Assembly: GCA_944989445.1 (NCBI GenBank)
Contig: CALYLW010000041.1
Location: 2,303,285 to 2,367,284 of the forward strand
DNA: 64,000 bases
From: Ampullaceana balthica
Taxonomy: Eukaryota > Mollusca > Gastropoda > Lymnaeidae
Direction: 5' to 3'
The notes beneath the pieces are model-generated. The model saw nothing but the letters and a program-made list of their open reading frames with translations, did no database searches and was not told where the DNA came from. Positions 55,742-64,000 of the stretch are shown here, piece after piece. The translations under genes were made by a program, and so were the position numbers. Within the stretch, counting starts at the first letter, position 1, and every line of letters starts with the position of its first letter.

Positions 55742-56506
55742 TAGGGCTGCGGAAGTTAACGATTAAATTCTCGAGTAATCTTTAAAAACTTTAACGATTA
55801 AATTATTTTTAACGATTAATCGACCCATCACTTACAAATTATTGGAAGTCAAAAATGTTTTCTAAAAAAATAATAATAAAGTAGCGTCCGATAAATAATA
55901 AATTTCCTGACGATTACACGAACATTTTGGTTTTAAACTATTGACTGACGGGAATGTTCAAAACGTTGATAAAGTTTGCCTACCACGGTTCTAACATTTT
56001 GCCTACTTATCAAACCAAATAAAAAGCGTATTTAGCTAATGGCAGTAATCGAGTCTGTCTCAGAGATATAAAATGACGACAGCTCTTCTGGTGAATTACT
56101 GCGTTACAAAATGGAGATGAAAGTTCCTGAATCCATCAACCCTCTAGAATGGTGGAAACTTAATGAACACCGATATCCGATAATGTCATTCCTTGCCAAG
56201 ACCGTTTTGTGCATACCAGTTACCTCAGTTCTATGTGAATGATTGTTCAGCTCGGCTGGATATATTGTCAATTAGCCCCGCTCATCACTTGAACCAAATA
56301 ATGTCAACACACTTGTCTTTTTGCGTAGTTGGTTAAAAGATGACATATAAAGGAGAAATTCCAGTATTATTTAGATTTTCAACCAGAATGTTTAATAAGT
56401 GACATCCTAAATTTTAATTGTTGACTTTAATCGAAATTAACGATTAATTAATCATTAATTTTTCAAAAGTTATCGATTAAATTTAAATTAATCGTCAACA
56501 GCCCTG
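55742..56506. mobile_element. hAT-derived element (TAGGGCTGCGG family), copy 3, with transposase C-terminal remnant
   Basis: Left end TAGGGCTGCGGAAGTTAACG, right end ATCGTCAACAGCCCTG. On the plus strand from about 56085 the translation resembles the hAT dimerisation domain: NPLEWWKLNEHRYP, then LAKTVLCIPVTSV, LFSSAG, SLEPNNVNTLVFL. At least two stop codons interrupt it (after SVLCE and after GYIVN), so it is a pseudogene. With the BED remnant in copy 1, it shows that both came from one transposase-encoding hAT. Confidence 0.82.
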
Positions 56507-56930
56507 AGGATTTTACATAAAAATGTATTATACATTTATATCCCCTTTTTTTCTTTGTCTCAAACTTTATATTGGATTTCATAATTTGCTATATGAATTA
56601 AAACATCATAATTTTTTTTTAAATCTTATGTTTTCCATACAAATTGGCTGAAAATTGACTTGTCTGTAGCTCTCGTATCTTTACTTGAACCGTCTAGATA
56701 TAATCTTTCTATAAAAAAAAACTTTCTTTTCGCCCATTGTTTTGAAATATATTTGGTTGAGCTTTCCAATTTAAATTTGTTTTTAAACCATCAAAATTTC
56801 CAATCTTCTTCCTTAATAATTTTAAAAGTTCTCTCTATTTGGTATAGGATGACCTTGCTCCAAATCAGTATACCCACTGGCTATATAACTATATTCTCAA
56901 GTACAGTCATAAAAATCCAAGTCTATAAAA

Positions 56931-57299
56931 CAGTGATGGCGAACCTATGCCACACGTGCCATAGACCAGTGCTTCTCAAACTTTTTAGTATGGCGGACCG
57001 GCATACGTTTTTTCCATTGCACCAGGGACCGGTGCATTATTTTCCCTGCACTGACAGTTTTTTTCTGTCCTTTTTTTTTGTGGAGAACATCTGCGGACCG
57101 GCAGCGGATGGCCCACGGACCGGCACCGGTCCGCGGACCACCACTTTGAGAAGCACTGCCATAGACGGAACGCAGAGCCTAAAGTATTACTTCCTTAATC
57201 AAACCACTTTGCTGGCACTTTGTTTTGGAATTTTGCTTTATATAAGTAGGTTTTAATTGAATTTTGGGCACGCGGCCCCAAAAAGTTTCACCCTCACTG
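56931..57299. mobile_element. Outer hAT-like MITE, split by a second one
   Basis: Starts CAGTGATGGCGAACC and ends GTTTCACCCTCACTG. Flanking octamers CTATAAAA (56923-56930) and CTATGAAA (57300-57307) differ at one base. After removing the inner element it is about 169 bp long. Confidence 0.8.
56967..57158. mobile_element. Inner hAT-like MITE, perfect 8-bp duplication
   Basis: Starts CAGTGCTTCTCAAA and ends TTTGAGAAGCACTG, perfect 14-bp inverted ends, 192 bp. CCATAGAC is present on both sides (56959-56966 and 57159-57166). The interior is rich in GGACCGGC/GTCCGCGGACC words, like Charlie-type hAT elements that begin CAGTGGTTCTCAA in other animals. Confidence 0.9.
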
Positions 57300-57458
57300 C
57301 TATGAAACCTATAAATAAACGAAGGTGTCTTTAACTTAACATTTCAACTTAGAATATATCAAATTTGTTTTTTAATCTATTATTTATATTTTGATCTTTT
57401 TCCCGCTAAATTTTAGTTTTGATAACACTAATTCAATAATGTAATTGTGTATAATGAT

Positions 57459-57615
57459 ATATGTAAGCAGATAACAGAGGCTTGCTCACGTCAAATTATG
57501 ATAACAAAAATATATGTAAGCAGATAACAGAGGCTTGCTCACGTCAAATTATGATAACAAAAACATATGTAAGCAGATAACAGAGGCTTGCTCACGTCAA
57601 ATTATGATAACAACG
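57459..57615. repeat. Minisatellite, 53-bp unit, 3 copies
   Basis: Unit contains ATATGTAAGCAGATAACAGA and GGCTTGCTCACGTCAAATTA. Copies start at 57459, 57512 and 57565. Confidence 0.92.
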
Positions 57616-57619
57616 CGAG

Positions 57620-58315
57620 TTTTAGATGTCAATAAATTGGGTATTTTGTTGTCTCTTTAATTGATTTATTTTACTGATAAATGTTTCTTACACTTGTATT
57701 AATTACCTAATAATAAGTCATAAAGGTATAACTTTGAGTTTAAAATATTTGTTTATATGTCGCGACATCTCACAGCACTCTTCAGAATTGAGTTAAATCG
57801 ACATCTCAGGCATTAAGTAGACTAACCAAAGGGAAAAAACTCAATTGGTAATCAAACGCTGCAAAATGACAGAGTTGTCTTTCATTTTTAGCAGGTTTTC
57901 AGACCAGCGTGTACGTTGTAAAGTTTACAGGGAATGGGAATAGATTTTAGCGGCGAATTAAAGCATTGCTCTATTCTTCCAAGCTTTTTACTTTGTGGGG
58001 GCACTAAGCTATTGCTGGTGTAGCTTATACGTAAATCCGGCCTTGGCCCCACCCCTTGATAAAATTTAAAAAATATATATTATTAAATATGAGCAAATAT
58101 ATTTATTTGTTGTAGACGAGCTGTGCCATCCGACTAACTGGTTGACTGAATTTTTTGACTGAATTGTTTTACAGCACACAATGCCAACTTCTAGTTTCGA
58201 CCTGTCATTCGTCTATCTTTTGGATATTTCTCAAAGTAACTGTCTAAGGGATTCTATTCTCTAGCAATCTCCATGTTAATTTTTTCCGCTAAGTTTTCAA
58301 TGCTAAATTTGTCTG
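57620..58315. other. Intergenic, no gene seen
   Basis: AT-rich, no supported feature. Confidence 0.45.
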
Positions 58316-58317
58316 AG

Positions 58318-58445
58318 CCTCTGATGTCTGTCTGATGTCCGTCCAATGTCTGTCTGATGTCTGCCTTATTTCTGTCTGATATCTGCCTGATGTCCGTCCA
58401 ATTTCCGTCCAATGTCCGTCCACTGTCTGTTTGATGTCTGTTTGT
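58318..58445. repeat. Degenerate minisatellite, about 11-bp unit
   Basis: Repeats of TGATGTCTGTC and CCAATGTCCGT variants. Confidence 0.75.
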
Positions 58446-58449
58446 CCTT

Positions 58450-59400
58450 ATCGCGACAGTTCTGTCGATGTCTCACCACTCATCTCCCTTTGTTGCTCTA
58501 ACTATTATCTTATCTTATCTGTTTACAGACGCTCCTTCTATACAGAAGATTATTGCGTCCTACGCTTATCTATGGTTTGTGTTTAGTCCTGCATTTTTAT
58601 TTCAGATTTAAATGTTGATAAAGTGTTGGTTAGGATTCTTCAGGCAACCCATTCCACGCCCGAATTCCGGACGGGAAGAAGGAAAACTTGTATGTGTTTG
58701 GTTCTCTAAGTGTTTGCTCTAACTATTTATCCTGTGTCATAATTAAAACTTCAAACCTTGCAGACTAACGTCACAATTGTTGTTAAAATAGCCCAAGAAC
58801 AACATTAAATCTAATAGTGGATCTCACAAATTAAGGTGTGTGCTGCGCGTGAAACTCTGCCATATCCCCGAGTCAGATTATATTACAACTAAAAATGCAG
58901 GACAAATCATAGGCGACTGGAAAAATAAAACTCAACAAACAGTGGCGACGGCAATGAGTGGACCTCCGAGCCACAAAGTTAACTTGAATTTACCCCACTA
59001 CCTCATCTCACCTTTGCTACGCCACCAGGCTTTTTTTTCACGCACTTGAATTATATTAATGAACTACAACCTCTCATTTTCTGCAGATGTATAATATTTG
59101 TATAATGCCATCAAAAGTTAAATACCATTTCTTCGAAATAAAGTATGACTCGTACGCACAGAACACACTTTTGATATTTGTAAGAATAGTCTTCAGCACA
59201 GAAATTGGTTCTCTAAGTCTCTAAGATAGTTGATTTAAAATGATTGACTCATATCTACCTAGAAAATAAATAAAAACGTAAAAACCAACTTTGTTTTTAC
59301 TATAAATCCTTTATATAACTAAAGTATGTTCAATATAATACGCCCCGCGCGACGGACTTACATAAACATTTACATGCTACATATGGCTGCCAAAAAAGTT
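58450..59400. other. Intergenic with a fragment of the 490-bp family
   Basis: No gene. The words TTTTACTATAAATCCTTTAT and TTCAATATAATACGCCCCGC at 59297-59350 match the ends of the 490-bp elements. Confidence 0.45.
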
Positions 59401-59404
59401 TATA

Positions 59405-60610
59405 GCTATTTTAAGGCAGTTCCATGATGGCATGCAGGCTCGAGTCCAGGACGATTGAGAGGCCTCTAAACCCTTCCGTATCACAAATGGTGTAAAGCGA
59501 GGTTGTGTTCTGACCCCAACACTGTAATAGTCTCATGTTCTCAGCCATGCTTACAGAGGCCTTCAGGGGTAGCAATGAAGGACTGGACAGTAGGTATCGC
59601 ACTGATGGTCGCTTGTTAAACCTGCGGAGGCTTAAATCCAAAAAAAGGTCAAGTCAGACACTACCCTGGACTTTCTATTTACCGACGACTGTATTCTTAA
59701 CGCTGGCTCAGCAGCACACCTGCAACTTAGCGATGATCAATTTTCCAGTGCGTGCTCTAGCTATGGACTCACCATCAGCACAAAGAAGACAGAAGTTCTA
59801 TACCAGCCGGCCCCAGGAAATTCTTATACTTAGCCTAATATAATCATCAACGGCAACAAAATCAACACAGTGAGCCGCTTTACTTACCTTGGCAGCACAC
59901 TGTCTCAGAATGCCAACATTGATCTCGAGGTGAACGTGAGAATCTCCAAGGCCTGTGCAGCATTTGGCAGATTGCAACACTGTATGTGGAAGAGACGGGT
60001 AATCAGCACCCAAACAAAACTAAAAGTATACCGAGCTGTAGTGCTCCCTACTTTACTATACGTATGTGAAACTTGGACCGTTTACCAATGCCATGCGAGG
60101 TTGCTGAACCACTTTAACGACAAAAGCCTAAGAAAAATTCTCAATATAAAATGGCAGGAAAAAGATCCAGACACCGTATTATTAGGCAGGACAGGACTAC
60201 CCAGCATCCCCACTAGCCTCATGCAGTGCCAACTACGCTGGGCGGGGAATGTAGTGCGCATGCCCGACCATCACCTCCCCAAGAAGCTCTTATATATGGT
60301 GAGCTTACTGAAGGGCTTAGAGAACGTGGAGGTCCACGTAAGCGCTACAAGTATACACTCAAAGATGCTCTAAAGGCCTTTGACATTGGACATTACTCCT
60401 GGGAGGCAGCAGCCAGTTACCGAGCCCCTTGGCACTCTATGAGGCTAATAGACAACAGGCTGCCAAGATCAAACGTCAAGCCATGCAGGAGGGTCCGTGT
60501 ACAAAACTCTCCTGAAGGGATCCCATTCATCTCATGTCCGACATGCGGACGCAAGTTTTGGGCTAGATTAGGGCTAATAAGCCATCAGAGGACACACGTG
60601 GCGGCCTAGC
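59405..60610 (+). pseudogene. 5'-truncated LINE (non-LTR retrotransposon) reverse transcriptase remnant
   Basis: The plus-strand translation, across several frames, follows the end of a LINE ORF2. ITNGVKRGCVLTPTL and LDFLFTDDCILNA (the active-site YADD-type motif with F-T-D-D) are at 59475-59710. RFTYLGSTLSQNANID, VYRAVVLPTLLYVCETW and LRWAGNVVRMPDHHLPK are in the open frame at 59870-60300. KRYKYTLKDALKAF and a C-terminal CCHH-type finger (CPTCGRKFWARLGLISHQRTH) are in the frame ending at 60609. Stops break the first part and a frameshift near 60295 breaks the second. Endonuclease and most of the palm are missing, as in typical 5'-truncated LINE copies. The clade (RTE-like or other) is uncertain. 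Confidence 0.88.
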
Positions 60611-60720
60611 ACTGGGTCCCAGTCGATAGGACCCCTAACAATATCAAGACCTCAAGGGAAGAAACAGATATGTGACATTTTTGAAATTTTTTAGTTATCC
60701 CATGTTTCTGATAGAGGATC

Positions 60721-61073
60721 AAATAAATAGAAGTAAAAAAAAGATTTTTAAAAACCACGTTTTTATAAGCGGACTAAAAAGAAGAAAATAATTTAAAACT
60801 TATTAGTTCAAGTACTTTCATTTAATATGACTAAAAACGTGGGGCGGGCGCTTATGAGATTTAACATATGCGGTTCACTCATTCTCTCACTTATAGATCT
60901 CTCTTTTGCCTTCTAAATTAGAAATCTTTAATTTTTATACCAAACACCCACCTCACGTTTTTAGTCATATTAAATGGAAGTACTTGAACTAATAAGTTTT
61001 AAATTATTTTCTTCTTTTTAGTCCGCTTATAAAAACGTGGTTTTTAAAAATCTTTTTTTTACTTCTATTTATT
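60721..61073. repeat. Foldback repeat with about 125-bp arms
   Basis: 60721-60849 and about 60949-61073 are reverse complements (shared TAAGCGGACTAAAAAGAAGA, AGTTCAAGTACTT, ATATGACTAAAAACG), around a 100-bp centre. Half of it also occurs at 6640-6850. Confidence 0.85.
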
Positions 61074-61490
61074 TTATTCTTTTTAGTCCACTTATAACAA
61101 CCTGGTTTTTAAAAATATTTTTTTACCTCCATTTATTTTACCAAACACCTCACAAGCGCCCGCCCAACGTTTTAAAAACATTGTGATGTGGTCACGGGGC
61201 GAACTCACTGATGTCAACAAAAGCCGACGGTACAGATGCTTTTATATAGACTATAGATAAACTTAAAAGTTCAATAATTTAATAACGGTACATTTGATCG
61301 ATCTGAAATTTTGATACAATGCATATTCATCCAAGATCTACCTGTGGTAAAATTTTCAGATCTCTAGGACCATCAGAAGTGGTTCAATTTTACGTTGGCA
61401 GATTTGAAAAAATCTTGGACAAACAAACAAACAATGCCCAACGAAAGCGAGTTAATAAAAAAGTTTTCTACTATAAATCCCTTATATTTG
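61074..61490. repeat. Intact paralogue of the Polinton target (single CTATAG at 61251-61256)
   Basis: In reverse complement this stretch aligns with 1190-1408 joined to 6459-6660, with one CTATAG where the Polinton locus has two copies 5 kb apart. Confidence 0.85.
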
Positions 61491-63625
61491 AGTCATATTT
61501 AAAAGTATTGATTATGGTCCAACGCCACAAATATTTACAGACTGACACCGAGTGATGTCCCCTGCCTTTTAACGGGGGATTGGTCGTGAGGGGGTGTCGG
61601 CACGACGGTCGACGTCTAAGCGTCAACTCAAACTCACGTGGAAATAAAACAAACCCGTAAAAACAAAGTTTTTGACTATAAATCCCTTATATATGAGACA
61701 TAACTAACAGTATTGATTATTTTCAAACATTTACAGACTGAATCTGTCTTAACTCAAGTTTGCTTCATAACCCTGGGGGGGGGGTGGGAGGGGGAGTGGG
61801 GAAAAGTCTGGTCACCGATTCGCTTGACCGAGCTCAGCGTGACACGTAAGATGTAAACAAAAGCACCCCGTCGCTTCGTTGGGTCGCCTCAATGCGTCAG
61901 CTCAAACTTTCACGTGGGAAAAAAACAATAACAAACCGTGAATTTGAATTACATACCTCATATAAGGATAAACTAAAAATGCATTAATTTAATTATGGTA
62001 GTTTCGATCGATCTGAAATTTTGATACGATGCATTGTTAGGTCAGACGGGTCAGTGTGCCAAATTTCAGCTCGATTGAATCACGGGAAGTGGGTCATTTT
62101 CGACTTTTGTTTTTCCGCCGCCCATGAGATGATGAGATGACGACAGACAGAGACGGCCGCGAAGTTAATATAAGGGATTTAAAAAAACAAACCCGTAAAA
62201 ACAAAGTTTTTGACTATAAATCCCTTATATATGAAACATAACTAACAGCATTGATTATTTTCAAACGCTACAAACATTTACAGACTGACACCGAGTGATG
62301 TCCCTTGTCTTTAATAAATGGGGGTGGGACGTGAGAGGGGTGTCGGCACGACGGTCGGCGTCAACTCAAACTCACGTGGAAGTGGAAGAAAATAACAATA
62401 ACAATCCGTGAATTTGAATTACATACCTCATATAAGGATGAACTAAAAATGCATTAATTTAATTACGGTACGTTCGATCGATCTGAAATTTTGATATGAT
62501 GCATTGTTAGGTTAGACGGGTCCGTGTGCCAAATTTCAGCTCGATCGGATCACGGGAAGTGGGTCATTTTTTACTTTTGTTTTTCCGCCCATCCATGAGA
62601 TGATGAGATGACCGGCGGTGAAGTTAATATAAGGGATTTAATAAAACAAACCCGTAAAAACAAATTTTTTGACTATAAATCCCTAATATATGAGACAGAA
62701 CTTAAAGTATTTACAAATATCTACAGACTGAATCTGTCTTTAATCCCCTTTGCTTTTAACCCAAAAAAGGGGGGTGTGGGTGGGAGAGGGGAAAGGTCTT
62801 GTCCCCGCTCGCTGGGCCGAGCTCACCGTGACACGCCAAATGTAAACAAAAGCACGCCTGTTTACCTGGTTTAAGCACGATATGTGTTCACACCGGTGGC
62901 TGGCCTGAAGTCAAGTGACCCGTAAAATGTAAACGATAGTGACCTCTACATATAGTTTATATAGATATACTAAAAATGCATTAATTTAATTACGGTACAT
63001 TCGATCGATCTGAAATTTTGATACGATGCATTGTTAGGTCAGACGGGTCCGTGTGCCAAATTTCAGCTCGATCAGATCACGGGAAGTGGGTCATTTTCGA
63101 CTTTTGTTTTTCCGCCCGCCCGCCCATTAGATGACGACAGACAGAGAGACAGAGAAGAGACGGCGGTGAAGTTAATATAAGGGATTTAATAAAACAAACC
63201 CGTAAAAACAAAGTTTTTGACTATAAATCCCTTATATATGAGACATAACTAACAGTAGTGATTATTTTTAAACATTTACAGACTGACACTGAGTGATGTC
63301 CCTTGTCTTTAATAAATGGGGGTGGGATGTGAGGGGGTGTCGGCACGACGGTCGTCGTCAACACGACGGTCGGCTTCAACTCAAACTCACGTGGAACCTG
63401 AATTTAAAAAAAAATAACAAACAGTGAATTTTGAATTACATACCTCATATAAGGATAAACTAAAAATGCATTAATTTAATTATGGTACGTTCGATCGATC
63501 TGAAATTTTGATACGATGCATTGTTAGGTTCGACGGGTCCGTGTGCCAAATTTCAGTTTGATCGGATCATGGAAAATGGGTCATTTTTGACTTCTGTTTT
63601 TCCGCCCGCCGAGCCCAAGACAGAC

Positions 63626-63664
<39 letters not shown>

Positions 63665-64000
63665 GACGGCCGTGAAGTTAATATAAGGGATTTAATTAAA
63701 CAACCCCGTAAAAACAAAGTTTTTGACTATAAATCCCTTATAGATGAGACATAACTAAAAGTATTGATTATATTCAAACATTTACAGACTGAATCTGTCT
63801 TAACTCAACTTTGCATCATAACCCTAGTGGGGGGGGGGAGGGGTGGGTGGGGGGAGAGGGGAAAAGTCTGGTCACCGATTCGCTTGACCGAGCTCAGAGT
63901 GACACGTAAAATGTAAACAAAAGCGCACCGTCGTTTCGTTGGGTCGCCTCAATGCTCAAACTTTCACGTGGCAAAAAAACAATAACAAATCGTGAATTAA
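61480..64000. repeat. Tandem array of the about 490-bp element, 4-5 copies, continuing past the window
   Basis: The word TAAAAATGCATTAATTTAAT recurs with its GCATTAAT part at 61981, 62451, 62978 and 63468 (steps of 470, 527 and 490 bp). Each unit holds CGATCGATCTGAAATTTTGA, GTGTGCCAAATTTCAG, CGGGAAGTGGGTCATTTT, a variable GACAGACAGAGAGA tract, then the inverted pair ATAAGGGATTTA / TAAATCCCTTAT, and a G-rich stretch. Short frames inside are not supported as genes. Confidence 0.85.

Noticed and set aside
56660..56930. Possible LINE or other coding remnant on either strand
   Set aside because: AT-rich, Phe/Lys-rich translation with no motif I could name.

Overview
This is a repeat-rich piece of an animal nuclear genome. 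It has spliced genes with GT-AG introns, AT-rich intergenic DNA, many minisatellites, hAT-type transposon remnants, a LINE remnant and a Polinton/adintovirus-like element. The mix and the heparan sulfate 3-O-sulfotransferase gene suggest a bilaterian invertebrate. I lean towards a gastropod mollusc, which is inference from general character and not from a diagnostic gene. Nothing looks bacterial.

Two host genes can be assembled by eye, both on the plus strand. The first (four exons between 32005 and 38591, 5' end outside what I could find) encodes the membrane segment and a 490-residue serine-rich cytoplasmic tail of a single-pass receptor-like protein. The second (five exons between 44606 and 50729) is a complete 535-residue Golgi type II enzyme, a heparan sulfate glucosamine 3-O-sulfotransferase. 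All its introns are phase 0. In both genes the exon phases match at every junction.

The left end (1409-6458) is a 5,050-bp Polinton-derived element with 240-bp terminal inverted repeats and a 6-bp target duplication CTATAG. It carries a virus-type packaging ATPase broken by a frameshift, two small virion-type genes packed 2 bp apart on the minus strand, and two plus-strand genes I do not recognise. A diverged copy of the sequence it inserted into lies at 60.7-61.5 kb in opposite orientation with a single CTATAG, so it serves as an unoccupied paralogous site.

From 10 to 32 kb there is no gene I can support. This stretch holds one minisatellite after another (units of 16 to 59 bp), including a 2.3-kb array whose plus strand is almost free of C and has a 961-bp higher-order period. 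By my tally minisatellites cover about a fifth of the window. Several hAT-like non-autonomous elements are delimited by 8-bp target duplications, including one inserted inside another at 56.9-57.3 kb. The right end (51.6-64 kb) is built from a related set of about 490-bp dispersed elements, a 5'-truncated LINE, and a tandem array of the 490-bp element that runs off the window.

The most unusual points are: two minisatellites in the sulfotransferase gene that begin at 5' splice sites and copy the splice donor into each unit; the mini-Polinton with its empty-site paralogue; and the excess of TGACGTCA palindromes, almost all carried by mobile elements. Many long open frames in the window are only minisatellite translations and are not annotated as genes.
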